A stretch of 64,000 bases of DNA, taken from Eucalyptus grandis. Lineage: Eukaryota > Streptophyta > Magnoliopsida > Myrtales > Myrtaceae. The stretch is from positions 37,710,687 through 37,774,686 of the forward strand of contig NC_052621.1 in assembly GCF_016545825.1 (NCBI RefSeq), given 5' to 3'. The notes under the pieces are model-generated. The model was not told the DNA's origin, did no database searches, and saw nothing but the letters and a program-made list of their open reading frames with translations. Below are positions 34,852 to 48,500 of this stretch, one piece after another. Positions within the stretch are counted from its first letter, which is position 1. Every line of letters begins with the position of its first letter. A program made the position numbers and the translations under genes.

Positions 34852-34861
34852 ATTTTCTTTT

Positions 34862-35362
34862 GGGTTAATACCTTAAAATTCCAAACTGGTATACGTATGA
34901 CAAATTTACTTAAAATTAATTTTTGATCATAAAAAACTTCAAACCGATACACCTATGACAAATTTACCCCGACTAACCATAAAAAAAAACCTAAATTGAC
35001 AAATTTACCCAAAACTAATTTATTCGACCACCAAAAATCCCAAACCGGTACATTTGTAACAAATATAGCCCATGCTAAATTGGATTAATACCACAAAAGA
35101 AATCATAAAAATTATAAATTATGATAAACGGAGAGTAAAATCCTAAATTGATATACCAATTAATTGTCACATGTCATTTAATTTAATAATTTAACAGTAA
35201 AATTTAACAAAAACTAACAGAAGGTAAATTTGTTACAAATGTACCAGTTTGGGGTAAATTTGTCAAATATGTATCAGTTTAGGGTTTTTTATGGTCAAAA
35301 AATTAGTTTGGGGTAAATTTGTCACAGATGTATTAGTTTGGGGTTTTTTTAGAATATTAACC
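34862..35362. mobile_element. Mutator-like MITE with long inverted repeats
   Basis: About 500 bases, ends GGGTTAATA and TATTAACC, with long subterminal inverted arrays of ACAAATTTACCC (left) and GGGTAAATTTGT (right) units. ATTTTCTTTT flanks both sides exactly (34852-34861 and 35363-35372), a 10-bp target-site duplication in the 9-11-bp range typical of Mutator elements. No coding capacity. Confidence 0.85.
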
Positions 35363-35372
35363 ATTTTCTTTT

Positions 35373-38300
35373 TATTGCATGAATGCAATATTTTTATTTA
35401 ATTTATTAAACATTAGGTTTCGTCAAATACCACATACTCCCCACCATTTGAATAAAGTTTTACTAAAGATTGCATTTAGCATCATAAAAATCCATCTTTG
35501 GATTAAACCTAAACCTGAATGTCCCAGTTAAAAATAAAATAATAATATTAATTAAAAAAAAAAACCTAAACCTCAATAATTAAAAAATCATAACAAAATT
35601 TTAAATAGAGACTCGAAGTGCTCTCCTTTTTCTCAAAAGATGACTTAAAGTGAAATCAATCTCAAATAAAAATCCAAAATAGTCATTTAGTCTAAAGTAA
35701 TGGCCTAACTCACCAATCAATGAATAGATGCATCTCCAATATGTATTTTGGTGCTCTAGTTAGGGGTATTTTTATCCAAAAGCATTTCTTTTTTTTTTTC
35801 ACTTCATCTTCTTTGTTTAAACAATATATATATTCTTCTTCATTAGGCATTAGAGTATAGCCGTCCAAATCAAGACCTCACAAAGAGGTGCTCAAGGGCA
35901 GAGGGGTAGTTGGAGAAGCCATCAATCTAGAAGCAGTGGTGTGAGGAAGGGATAAAGAAGGCGACATGGGCATCCCGGTCGTAATTCTAATAAAAGATGA
36001 GGTTGTTGGTGGAGTGACTGAGTGGCTACCTCCAACAAGGTCACCCCTCATCGACCCCAAACGAGTGTTCGCCGACTTCACCAACCGCTAGTAAGGGCTT
36101 GCAAGCCCTCGCTCATAGCCAGCAAGGGCTCAATGCCCCTGGCCTACCGTGGGTGAGGCCACCCTCACTAGTTTTGACGAGGATTGGCCTACAAGCCCTC
36201 GCTTGCAGCCAGCGAGGGCTCGACGGGCCTCGCCCACTACCGGCAATGGGTGTCAAGCCCTCACTAGCCCGAGGCGAGGTCGACGAGTGTTTGTAGGCCC
36301 TCGCCGACCCTTCTAAGTAGCCATCGGCCGACGCCGAAAAAGAAAAAAAGAAGAAAAGAGAGAAGGCAGATGGATGTGATAGTTCCTTATTAGCATCCAC
36401 AAATTCCTTGCTCTGTAAGAGAGAAAAGATGAAACTTCCAACACTAAACACCAGGACACGGAAATTTTTGCATGATGATATTGCTACTCAAGTACCTTCG
36501 TGAGATGAAAGATATCACGGAAGTGCTCACTCATTTGCTGCTCATACTTACACCATAGTCGTGGGGCAAACATAGATGTCTCTCTCTATTTGTTTGCCTA
36601 AGAGAATGCAACAAAATAAATTTATTTGCGGTGTGGATAAAAGAAAAGGTTGATGTAAAGGAAGATTTGGGCTCTTTTTTCTTTCATTTCATATTGAAAA
36701 AGAAAATCAGAAAAAAAGAAAAAGAAGAATTTTCTCTATCATATAGACTGAACAATTGTATTGTCATAGGAATGAATTATGAATATTCAATATAAATTGT
36801 AAGGGTTTCCTGGGTTCCTCAGGTGGAGATATTGGCTTGTTTTGTGTTTACAATCTTATGTTGGAGCAAGATGATAACCCCAACTACCATGGAACTTGAA
36901 GGCCCACTCGTGATAGCCCAATTTCAAAGATGTTTGGGTGGCCGTCGCTTACAAACATCTAATCAAGTAGCAGATTGGATAATCAAAGTCAATGGACAGA
37001 AAACCTTAGATTGTTATTAGGTCGAGAAAAATTCAATTGATTTTCAATCAAAGCCTTTCTTCCAGTTGAATGTGATTACCTGCCGGGCTTCAAATTGATC
37101 GCTATCGCTCATATGTGGTGGTTGTGCGTTGAAAAACTAGTCAGAAGAGGACCAAATCCCAAATCAAAACCGTAAGAAAATCGCAGGCCAAAAAGACATT
37201 TTATAAGATATATGGTTTGACCAGGCCTTAGCTGTCCGGGTCAATCTTTAGACGCCATTACATAGATTTCAATGACTCGCCGATCGGGGGTTGGTGTTGT
37301 CAAAGATGTCGAGTCTTCCCAATCCACCAACCATCAACTTTCAAACCGCTCTCAGGAACTTTCCGGGAAAATTAGAGAAGGGAAGAAAAAACAGCCGAGG
37401 AAATTGACGCCCCGGGAAGGAAGGAGATGGGTGCGAAGACCGCGTAAAAGAAATTTGTTGGGTTATGAACTTATGGTATGGGAAGCACGGGTCAAAGATG
37501 AAAGCACGTACCAAGATCCAATCTCCACATGAATAGTAAATTTATGAGTTGTTTTTGTTTTGTAAAATATAAATATAAGAGAGGTTATCGTTGGCCAGTC
37601 TAGATACTTGATTGAGATTTTGATAAGAGAGATGATAGCACGTCGAGCAAGGTGTCTAACACAATCTTTTATTTCCCTAAAGACGTAAAAGGATTCCCCT
37701 TTGTGTAGACAAATCAATTAGATCGGGAGTTCTTTTTTCTAGAAAAATCCAGGAGAATTATCTAGTCGATCCTAAATCTATTGTGTCTATGTCAATTCAC
37801 TTTTAAAACCTATTATATAGATGTGAATTCAGTCATAAGCTTTTTTAAGTTAGCAAATTTAGTTCAAAAATCATATAAATCATATAAACGGAATATTTCC
37901 GGCGAAAATCGGCATAAATGATTACGTTGGAACTTCACGCAAAAGTTTAGAACTAAATCTGCTATATTAAAAAAAATTATGATTGAATTGACACTCGTAT
38001 AATAAATTTAGGATTGATTGAATAATTTTTCCTAGAAAATCATATTTTTACCATATAAAATGCCCGTGATGTTACATAGAAACGGTTGTGCCCTCCACGT
38101 CACGGCCTTCTCCCCTATTACTTAATTTGATGAGATATGATGATATAAGAGATGAGGTCATCAGTGGGGAGTTGGACACAAATCACGATTTATAAAGAGA
38201 AAAGGCACATCAGGTATTGTTGGGAGTAGGGCACCCTCAATCCAAATCAGATTCTACCGAACCCCCCTTGTGTACACTTGTCAATCGAGGGGTCATTTCA

Positions 38301-40110
38301 TAAGAAAAACCACGTCTGACTATGTTACACCTGTGAGGTCGAACGGGGGCGTGCCCTCACCTTCACGGCGTTCTCTCCAATCGCTCCATTTTGAAGAAGG
38401 TGCGATCTTGCCCTCCCACCAAAAAAAAATCTTTGGAAGCTTCTCTTACAAATTAGAAAATGCCCGTCCGATTCGGGGAACATGCCACGAGAGCAACTCA
38501 TCTTTCGTTGTCCAATCCATCTCGACGCATGCTAGAGCACGCTCGCCAATCATTTATTTATTTTTTTAAAACATTTCGTGTCTCTCGGACTTCGAACAAC
38601 TTTAAAAAATTTTGCTCCTTGATTTGTCTTCGATGAACTGCCGTTTGAGGGACGAAAGGATATCTTCTTTAGGAACACTCTCGCTCACCCCTCCCTTCGT
38701 TTCTTTCCTCCCTTACAAGTAATTTTATGAATTCAAGTAATTACATTGGAGACTCTAGCCATGTCGAATGACATGTGTATATGCTCGATCGATGGCATGT
38801 GCAGGTAACGTCGTTTTTCACCAACCAATCTATGTCCTATTGATTATCGACCCTTGTTCTATATCGAGTAGGCTTCTGAGTAGGTTTTACCCTATTTGAA
38901 CGATATTGTGTAGTAATTAAGAGTTGCTCTGGACGTGAAGGATTTCCTGCCACTTTTGACTTCTAAGAGACAAAAGAGGGCTTAGCCCCCTCCTTATTCG
39001 AACCTGAATGACGCAAATGTTCGTGCTGTTTTAGGTAGGGTTTGTTCCTGAATGTCGAAGACCCTCATTTACAACATTGCAACATTTAATGTCTTCAAGG
39101 TGAACCCGTGATGATACCTTTCGAGGAAATTCAATCAGAATGATTCACTTTCCTTATATGCTCGACCATCACCAAAATTCCAACTCTTTCTGCTAAAATT
39201 TGGACTTTTCTTTTCCTGTATACTTATTGAATTAATCCAACAAGGGCTTTGATTGCTTACGCACACATCTTAAGAAGGATTTTCCTTTTCTATAACGCTC
39301 TCGGCCGAAAAAATTATTCTTTTGAGTACACTGAATTTTTTCCACAATATAACCCACGTTATCAAATTTTTTTTAAAGTAAAATATCCTCACTTAACAAG
39401 TGCTACTAAAAGTACTCGTTGAAAATACTATTTTCATAAGAACCTTGCCACAATTGTCATAGAGGTACCAGATATGATGACTAGTAAAATTAGTAAACAC
39501 ACCTCTTAAAGCATCTCAAAAATGAAAATTTAAATAATTTAGGAAAATGAATATCTTAGAATAAAAATTATTGCATTTCAAAGCAGAGTACTCTTTGACC
39601 TTTTTCCTTTCGATAGTTGCCTTTTACTCCTCCTCCAACTGACCTAACAAACGGGTATGATTTAACTTACACGGCATGGATCACACGCAAAAAAGAAAAA
39701 GGAAAGTCGATCCTCAAGGGTTATGACCATTTCTCATTTGGCTGCCGAACTCCTCCAGTAAGGACATTTAATAAAAGATCCATAGTACGTTCATTTCATG
39801 AAAAAGTAATGATTTTAAAAAAAAAAAACACTTCACTAAAAGAAATTATTTACATTATTCAGAAAAATTAATCAATGAATTTTTCATTTAACAATTACAA
39901 TTGGTGCCTTACCATTATTGTTCCCAACTAAATAAACAATCATTTCTTGGAAACGCTTTATAATTTTTTGTGAATTTTTTGTGAAGTAAACACACCCATT
40001 AACACTAATATATATATATATATATATATCTCCAAGTACTACAATCTCATCCTTGAACCATGGAAAATAAGGCTTATCCCAAAAAAAAAAAAAATGGAAA
40101 ATAAGGGCAA
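35373..40110. other. Gene-poor intergenic region upstream of CCR
   Basis: AT-rich with no supported gene. It includes a GC-rich GAGGGCT/CTCGCC patch (36070-36340), a frame at 36823-37020 ending in SNQVADWIIK that faintly recalls the RNase H end of a non-LTR retroelement, and a GC-richer segment at 38180-38560 of unknown nature. (TA)n occurs at about 40009-40029. Confidence 0.5.
36070..36340. repeat. GC-rich GAGGGC/CTCGCC repeat patch
   Basis: Repeated words GCAAGCCCTCGCT, AGCCAGCGAGGGCTCGA and GGCCTCGCCC in both orientations, ending in an AAGAAAA-rich tail. The same vocabulary forms the core of the foldback element at 44.1-44.3 kb, so this is probably a fragment of that element family. Confidence 0.6.
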
Positions 40111-40113
40111 ATG

Positions 40114-40151
<38 letters not shown>
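40111..40151. repeat. (CT)n microsatellite in the CCR promoter
   Basis: A run of about 18 CT dinucleotides with one interruption, roughly 85-120 bases before the TATA box, followed by TTAGAGAGAG, so a short CT/GA hairpin is possible. Confidence 0.9.
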
Positions 40152-40153
<2 letters not shown>

Positions 40154-40195
40154 GAGAGAGGAGTGGTCCTAATAGGGGAGCGGGTCATTTCGTGC

Positions 40196-40241
40196 GGTAG
40201 GTGAGTCTTGGTAAACATTGTCTTTTTCCCTTCTATATATA
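40196..40241 (+). promoter_or_regulatory. CCR core promoter: AC element and TATA box
   Basis: GGTAGGT at 40196-40202 is the reverse complement of ACCTACC, the AC-I element bound by R2R3-MYB activators of lignin genes. TATATATA lies at 40234-40241, about 200 bases before the start codon, giving a 5' UTR of roughly 170 bases. Spacing and motif fit the xylem-type regulation known for Eucalyptus CCR. Confidence 0.75.
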
Positions 40242-40441
40242 TGTCTTGAGTGCTAGCCACCTTCGACTCAAGCCGTCCACAAGCGTCCACAAGTCCTGCC
40301 TTCCCTGTGCATGCCCGACAAGCGGCCACCCTCCTCTCCTCCTCCTCCTCCCTCCCCTCTCCAACCACCGCCCCTCAAACGTCAGCACCTCCCTCCTCCT
40401 CCTCCTCCTGAACCCCTCTCCCCCTCGCCGGCAATCCCACC

Positions 40442-43318
40442 ATGCCCGTCGACGCCCTCCCCGGTTCCGGCCAGACCGTCTGCGTCACCGGCGCCGGCGG
40501 CTTCATCGCCTCCTGGATTGTCAAGCTTCTCCTCGAGCGAGGCTACACCGTGCGAGGAACCGTCAGGAACCCAGGTATGGATAGATAAAAAAAACCAAAA
40601 AGAAACGCGAATTCGATGCGGTGGATATGTTTTTCCTTCCGGAGATAATCCATGTTGATTATATGCGTGTAGACGACCCGAAGAATGGGCATCTGAGAGA
40701 GCTGGAAGGAGCCAGCGAGAGGCTGACGCTGTACAAGGGTGATCTGATGGACTACGGGAGCTTGGAAGAAGCCATCAAGGGGTGCGACGGCGTCGTCCAC
40801 ACCGCCTCTCCGGTCACCGACGATCCTGTGAGTCCCCCCAATTATCCCAATCATCCCCTTCCCCGTCCTCGTCCTCTCTTAGCTAGTCCTGTTTCCGATT
40901 CTTGCCACGAGTGTGTCGGCAGAGTTGGAGTGAGGTGTGCTTAAGCTCCACGCATGGCATATCCCTCGGTCTTTTCCAAGGGACAGATGGCCGAGACATG
41001 GTCCCTGTAATCCCTTCCAGTTTACAGGGACCAAGTTTTGGGATTAATCACAAGAATGTGCGATGGCGAACCGATGAATTCGCATAAAAAATGGATCTTG
41101 TTTTGGCAATTGCATCTAGCGAGTATACATGCCTCGAGAGATTTTCAGACGATTGGGGAGGAAATAGGAAATAGAATAAAGTAAAGATTGATCGCCTGTC
41201 CTCTTTCTTCTGTATTTTTTCTCCTCCACCAACCCAACCATATCGACCCCGGACCAAACCTTAAAAAATGACATCAAAATCTTAATTCGTGCCGGCGCGC
41301 GATTGGCTTTTCTCGAAAGGTGGTCCCCACGTAAGAAAGAGGGACCGGCATCCTTCTCGCCCTTCAATCATATCCGCACATTAGTGACATTTCCTTAATT
41401 CTACATTAAATGTTATGGGCGGCCGTACTGCTGTCTTTTGCTGCCTTTATAACGTTCCGGTGATCTCAAATTATTGACTTGTTCGAATGCGAAGGAGCAA
41501 ATGGTGGAGCCAGCGGTGATCGGGACGAAAAATGTGATCGTCGCAGCGGCGGAGGCCAAGGTCCGGCGGGTTGTGTTCACCTCCTCCATCGGTGCAGTCA
41601 CCATGGACCCCAACCGGGGTCCGGACGTTGTGGTGGACGAGTCTTGTTGGAGCGACCTCGAATTTTGCAAGAGCACTAAGGTCATATTTGATTATTCTCC
41701 TTAATTCTCGCATCCATTTCTGGGCTGACCAAGTCAACGCGTCACTTGAGCCATTGTTGACCAAAGACCTAGTCACATATCTAGCATTTTTACCCAAATG
41801 TGTTAAATCCCCATGGTTAAAATAGATCCTGTATTTGGTCCCGCAGAACTGGTATTGCTACGGCAAGGCAGTGGCGGAGAAGGCCGCTTGCGCAGAGGCG
41901 AAGGAGAGAGGGGTTGACCTCGTGGTGATTAACCCTGTGCTCGTGCTTGGACCACTCCTTCAGTCGACGATCAATGCGAGCATCATCCACATCCTCAAGT
42001 ACTTGACTGGCTCGGCCAAGACCTACGCCAACTCGGTCCAGGCATACGTGCACGTCAAGGACGTCGCGCTTGCCCACGTCCTTGTCTTGGAGACCCCATC
42101 CGCCTCAGGCCGCTATTTGTGCGCCGAGAGCGTCCTCCACCGTGGCGATGTGGTGGAAATCCTTGCCAAGTTCTTCCCTGAGTATAACGTACCGACCAAG
42201 TAAGTATTCTTTGATGGACAGTCCAACTTATATTATCAACTCTTTCGCTATGACCCGCAACAAACATTTTGATAAGAGATTGCTAAAACTTAGATAGATA
42301 GTCCCGCGATTGATTGTTGGAGGTGTACATGATAGTTAATACCAAAATAACTTCAATGTTTAAAACAGCTTAAACAATAATTTAATAGAATTACTCAAGC
42401 TGATGTGGTCCAAGCGTCGATTTTGCATATGTTTGGACATACTATAAATGGAAGACTGGACCAACTGCAGGTGTGGGTTGTCGGTTCACTCTTGTGAGTT
42501 CCAATTGCCAATTGGTGTCATTTTCTCTCTCTGTCTCTGTGTCTAGAAGCCACAGATATCTAGTTGGTGAGGGCAAAAGGGAGGAAATTGAGAAAATTCT
42601 GCAGAGGGCTTCATGATGCAATCCTATCATCATTATTAAAACTTAAAAGATGAACAGAGAGACGGAAAACAATAGTAGTAAAAATTGAGAATTAAGAAAA
42701 AGGAGGAGAATCAGGTGGACGGACACATTACTGTCCTAAGGACACCGTCATCATCGTTCTCTCTTGAGGTCGTGGCGCAGTTGGTGTACTGACCCTTTTG
42801 ACTTTCGGCAGAAAAGATGTAGGACGAAACATTGACGCACGATCTTAAATGTCCTTTGTGTGGACGAGGAGTATCCGCACCTACCCTCCCCAACCCAATC
42901 CATGTCCGTCGTTCTCTGAATTGGGCCCTCCCTGTCTTGAATCCCTTTAATCAATCATTCTCTCTTTTCTTTTCCTATCCTTATGAGACATATCACATGT
43001 TGGTGGACAACTTTTCATTGATCTCGAACGAATGGAGTCGCTTTAATCCTTGTTTGTTTGTTGAATCCATGTGATGTGTCGAGATTACGACTGGGTCCGT
43101 TCTCAGCTGAGGTTGCAATGGCCCCTCTGTGCAGGTGCTCTGATGAGGTGAACCCAAGAGTAAAACCATACAAGTTCTCCAACCAGAAGCTGAAAGACTT
43201 GGGGCTCGAGTTCACCCCGGTGAAGCAGTGCCTGTACGAAACTGTCAAGAGCTTGCAGGAGAAAGGCCACCTACCCGTCCCTCCCCCGCCGGAAGATTCG
43301 GTGCGTATTCAGGGATGA
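40442..43318 (+). CDS. CCR1: Cinnamoyl-CoA reductase (lignin pathway)
   Basis: Five exons: 40442-40574, 40673-40827, 41495-41680, 41847-42199 and 43135-43318; 1011 bases, 336 residues, all GT-AG. It reduces hydroxycinnamoyl-CoA esters (feruloyl-, p-coumaroyl-, sinapoyl-CoA) to aldehydes with NADPH, the first committed step to monolignols, in the cytosol. Visible: N-terminal nucleotide-binding [11 protein letters not shown] (residues 15-25), RGTVRNP, catalytic Ser in VFTSSIGA (about S127), and the CCR signature NWYCYGK at 159-165, with Y161 and K165 completing the SDR Ser-Tyr-Lys set. The C-terminus VRIQG and the whole sequence agree with the Eucalyptus lignin CCR as I recall it, which also identifies the genus. 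No lesion is visible; the gene looks fully functional. Confidence 0.97.
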
Positions 43319-43855
43319 TCTTAGATCCATCACGGTGCGCATTTGTAATCCGGAGAAATGAGAGAAACATGTGGGAATTTGTTTGTACTTTTCTAAGTCA
43401 AACCTGGAGATACCAACCCTGAGTTCTGCATTGGAATGGAAGTTGTCAATTGATCAATCGTCGCAAGTTATCGTTGGCAGAAACGGAATGTCAGTTACCA
43501 TCCCGAGCAGCATATTCACACATTAGATTCTTGTCTTTCCTGTATGTCGTGTAATGGGATATCGCAGATATAATTATATCTCTAAAGCTAATTTCCGTGT
43601 TGAAGGTTAGTCTATTGTGTTCTTCCCTACTGTCCAGATTTTCTTCCTCAGATCTAGACCTTGAAATACATGCGATTTGTGGCCTCGATTTGTCTGTTCA
43701 TGGAAGTATTTCCCACTCTCTGAGTCGTCCAAATTGAAGAACGTCTCTGGCCACGGCTTGATTCCTAATCTCTCAAACATACCACTATAATACATCAAGT
43801 TAAGTGGTTGAATACCGACCGACTTAAAATCTAAATTACACATTCATAAGAATTT
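43319..43855. other. CCR 3' UTR and spacer
   Basis: 43319 to about 43590 is probably 3' UTR (T-rich, AAGCTAATTT near the end). No other feature seen. Confidence 0.5.
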
Positions 43856-44580
43856 GAGAAAATTATTCAAAAAGTCCTAAACTTATTACATTTTTGTCAA
43901 TTCAATTCTAAATATTTCAAATTTGTCAATTCAGTTTTAAACATTTTTCACTTCTTGCTAATTCAATCAATTCGGTTAATTTTAGCTTGAAATTGCTGTT
44001 GCAGATGGTCAACGCTAACATGACACTTTTTAAATAATATTTTAATAATATTTTCATTTTCATTTTTATTTTTTTTTTTTAAACTTTTTTTGCTTTTTCT
44101 CAAGGGTGACAAGGGCTGGCCGACCTCACCAGCTTTGGGCGAGGGCAACATGCCCCTCGAGATGAACTCTGGGCTAGGGCCGCGATACAAGCCGTTGCCC
44201 AGAAACGGCGAAGGCAATGACACCCTCACCTGGCCAGATCTAGTGAGGTGTTGCAGCCCTATCTTGTGGCTAGCAAGGTTTGTCGGCCCTTGCCTGTGAT
44301 CAGCAAGGGTCGGCTAACAACCTTGCTGGCCAAATCTAAAACCCAAAAAAAAAAAAAAAGAAAAAAAAAGTCAAAAAAAAAAAGACCATAAAAAATATTA
44401 TTTAGAAAGTGACACGTTAACGCCGGTCGTTCATATTAGTAATTTCCGGTCAAAATTGATTAAATAGACTCAATTGGCAAGAACTGAAAATATTTAAGAC
44501 TGAATTGACAAAATTGAAAAAATTAAGAACTAAATTGACAAAAGTGCAATATATTTAGAACTATTTGGACAATTTTCTCT
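43856..44580. mobile_element. Foldback MITE with GC-rich core
   Basis: Terminal inverted repeats of about 190 bases start GAGAAAATT and end AATTTTCTC and are built from TTTGTCAATTCA-type units; they mirror 44380-44580. The core (44100-44335) is GC-rich with GGGCGAGGGC, GGCTGGCCGACC and AGCAAGGGTCGGC words. Target-site duplication is not clear. No coding potential. Confidence 0.8.
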
Positions 44581-45120
44581 AAAAATGTTTTGACCTCGTT
44601 TTCGGTAGTTGTCCTCGTGAAATCCAGTCGTGTTGGTAGGTGAAAACGTGATTAGGACAATTAACCGGCAAAGACAATGCCTTACCCAATCAACAATAAA
44701 CCACAGGAGCTCCATTCTGAATAATTTAATCTCCATCATATCCACCAATTTATGTCATTGATTTGTAAGGAGGGTTGGTGGGAGAGCCGTGTGGTGTCTT
44801 GTCTGTATACTCCATCTTACAGTCTTTGGCACTGTCAGCATTGGACGCGCAGGGTGCAGAATCTGCCCCCAAAGAGTCGAAAGTACCAAGGTTTCAGGAA
44901 CGAGAAAATGTACTCTTAAAAGTGAAGGGACCGTGGCTTCTAATGGTCTAATACTCATTGATTGCCTCTAAATATACTGCCAAAGTCGAAAAGTCATTCA
45001 GAAAACGAAAACGAAAAACCTTGCTATTTCATACTGGACTCAACAGTGACTAATGTCACGATCATCTTTACTCCTGAAAGTTAAAGCTGCTCTCTCTCTC
45101 TCTCTACATTCCAGGAATGA
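44581..45120. other. Spacer and NRAMP 3' UTR
   Basis: Includes a (CT)n stretch at about 45090-45107. Probably NRAMP 3' UTR near the right end; nothing else recognised. Confidence 0.45.
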
Positions 45121-45500
45121 TTAGTCAAGATCCACTGGGGTCCTTTCAGGCAACTGCATGCTTACTATATCTTCTCGTCTGCACATCGATGCATCCCCTT
45201 GTCCATTTTCTGATTGCTGGCTTTCGGCTGTTGTCAATGCCAGAAGATGAGAAGCCTCCTTATTCTTGCGGAGTACCAAGTATGTGATTCCAGCCAAGTA
45301 AACGGCCATCCCTGAAAAGCCCAGAATTCCACAGACAACCTTGGCCCCGAGTTTCATAGGGCTATTAAGGAGCAACTTAATGAACCCAGTCACGAGGTAA
45401 TATACGTTTATGCCCATTATCAGAAAACCAATTATCCAAGTGACTGCAGCTACCTGGAGAGAATACAAAATCAATGAGAGGAAGAAGACAAAACATGGGG

Positions 45501-45543
<43 letters not shown>

Positions 45544-48500
45544 AGGCATGAGCAAGTCTGTAGCTTCTCTGACGCCTGCCTCGAGTAATCAAGAGCACGA
45601 GTCACCTATATCATCATGCTTAGTACAGGTAACCATGCAGACTTCCAAATCCACTTGAGAGGGAGATCATTAACCTTCTACTCTAATTAATAATAAAACA
45701 TCCAGTATAGTAGCATTTTTAGCCGTCTCAGGCATTAGGCTTTACCATTGTTTGGTTTGCATATTGCCCCATCTTGGTCTTGCTGCTGGTGAACTTCAGA
45801 AGTGGAACGAGAGCAAAAGGAAGTTCAAATGATAAAATCATCTGCACGAACAAATCGACCAATCGAATATGAGATAGTGGCACCAAAAGAAATTCATGCA
45901 CACTCAATTCTTTTGGGAGTCAAAAAGCTTTGATGCCCCTAGGACACCTCATCAATTGGCTAAACTTCAAAAACTTAAAGCCAGTTATTTGTCATATTAC
46001 CAGAGTAATAGCAGTCAAAGTGAATTATAAGGCAAGAATGCTACCGATGCAATAATGATTAGTTTTCCAGCTCCAGCAGAGCCACCAATTAGTGCAACAA
46101 TTAAACTGGGAATTATTGCTAAGCATCTCGTTAGAAAGTTCCGAACCCATGGTGTCAATCGTAAATCTAGAAAGCCCTGGCAATGACATACAATAAGCAA
46201 ACATTAGTACACAAACTAAAGATTCAAGAAAGGCCACTAGAAAACTCAATCACAAAATGCACAAGAACTTGCAGGAAACAAAAGGCTTGTCAAATAAATT
46301 CATTGTGGAAGGTATCTTTTACTGCTCTGAGCCCTAATTTTTATTCAAGACTGTTCAGGTAAGATAAAGATATTCCACAAAAAGTAACTATTTATCACCT
46401 GATTATAAGTAGACGACTTTTCATTGCTCTTGTATTACACAAATATAAACAAACAATTTTTTTTTTCCTGATATCTCTCTCGTTTTGACCGACCCCAACA
46501 CCAAGTATATTCGAATTTCCAATGGCAATGCTGAACTTCAGAAACAGAAGCAGAACTAGATTATTTCACTTCCATACTGTAGAGAATTAACTCGTTACCT
46601 GCATTACATACTGCCCTGCATATGTTCCTGTTATGGTAGAACTCTGACCCGATGCCAGCAAAGCAATTGCAAAGAGTTTAGAACTCCAACTCCCTAAAAC
46701 ATTCTGCAAAAAAAAATCATTTAAATTATGGCCATACTTCCTTCAATTGACAAATGCATAACAAAAAATCCAAACAGCATTTGGAAGATATTTCCTTTTT
46801 AATATCTGCCATTGCTAAAATCACATACTCTTAGCAAAAAGGAGGCTTTGTTCAAGTCCAAATCCTGGCAGCTAGCCTTATCTTGTGGATTCAAGCTCGT
46901 TGAGTTGCAAACTGCACCACTTACGGATATTACTGAAATATTAATGAGAAATGCCACCATGAGAGCAAAGGCGCTTTCTATCGTATAAAACCTGCAAGCT
47001 TCCTGCCCGAAAGTGCCATAAATGCGTATCATTAGTTTGCTGAACTAACTATCACAGCCAGAGAAAAAGATTTCGAGATATAATATAAATTTTTCTATGT
47101 CTCTCCACTAACCTACTATATGAACCAAAACAAGTGAGGATCTTTTTGGGGTCAATGCATGATTGTTTTTATAATGAAGTGCATGAATTTGTCAGCAAAG
47201 AGCAAAGCGAATGACTAAATTTGAGTCGATCTAAGATATTTGAGGGAAATGGAGTAATACGGCGATATTAATTGTCTCAGGGTCTTGGGGATATCAACAT
47301 GGACTTTACCTTTGATGAAAAGGACTTCTCTAAAAGACGATAGATCAATCAAGCCTTTGGGCAACTCAAAGAGGTACAGGCTAAAAGCAAAAGAAGGTTA
47401 CACACTTAAGGCATCACCGCATGAAATTACTACAAATACACTGTAGAAACTGTATAGTTACAAAAGAAATTACTTTGATGCCACGAACAGATCGTGGTAT
47501 TTTCCGCGAAAGCACCAATGCTGAATGGAGGAACAGATTATGCCTGAACAGAACCCAAAAAGTATCAGATGAATTTTAAGCAGAAAAAGATCATAAATAT
47601 ATCTGCACAAGTAAAAAACTTACGGCATAACCATAGCCCCAAGCAATGATATCGCAAGTCCTGTGGCGCCATTTCCTTTTAGTTGGGGAACAAAAAGCCC
47701 ATCGAGAACTTCACTAGCAACTGGTTTTGCATAGCCAAGCTCCCCAAAAAAGCAGGCCGCAATTGTAAATACGAGAAAAGCAATCAAGAACTCAAGTTTC
47801 CTGACCTGTAAAATGTGAAACCCCATGAATGGTAAACCCAAAATCAAGTTCAACCTTCTTAATCTATGATATTCTCACAATATACACCTGCATTAACGTA
47901 CCTGCTACTGTACTTGTTTCTATCTTATTAGATATCGAGAATCAAGGAAATAAACTTTAGCCTGAAATGAGATGGACACGAGAAATTGTCAACATACCCC
48001 ATACTGCTGTAATGCTAGAAGCATCAATGTGCTGAGCCCCGTCAATAGAACACCACACCATAGTGGAATTTTGAAGAGCATGTTTAATGCGAAGGCGGTT
48101 CCAATCACTGAAAACATATAGACAGACACTTAGAAGTCCAGTTAATAAGCTGCATATCCTGAAAAATAAATATAGGCAATGAATGTTGAGCATGCGATGT
48201 GCGTAGGTGTGCAGCCATGGTCATTGCAACAATCAAAGCCTTTGACTGGTGCCACAAATTAGATTCACTAAAATCTGCTGGGGCCAACAGAGAATATTAC
48301 CTTCAGGAATGTCACAGGCAACTATAGAAATTTCAGCGAGAACCCATAATATGAAATTCGGCACCTTCGGGTATTCCATTCTGAAATGTTCTGCTAGATG
48401 CTTCCCTGTGGCAAACAGTTTGAGAAACAGAATTTTCTGAATTCATATAGTGGGACATGAAAGAAGAGCATGCCAGCCAGCATTTGCAAAAATGCAGAAA

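Noticed and set aside
35878..36296. Overlapping ORFs in the GC-rich patch
   Set aside because: Low-complexity GAGGGC/CTCGCC repeat sequence, not a gene.
36823..37020. Possible RNase H end of a LINE
   Set aside because: Only SNQVADWIIK is suggestive; no catalytic residues or reverse transcriptase nearby.
40201..40658. Pro-rich ORFs overlapping the CCR start
   Set aside because: Wrong frames across the CCR 5' UTR and exon 1; the CCR frame is decisive.
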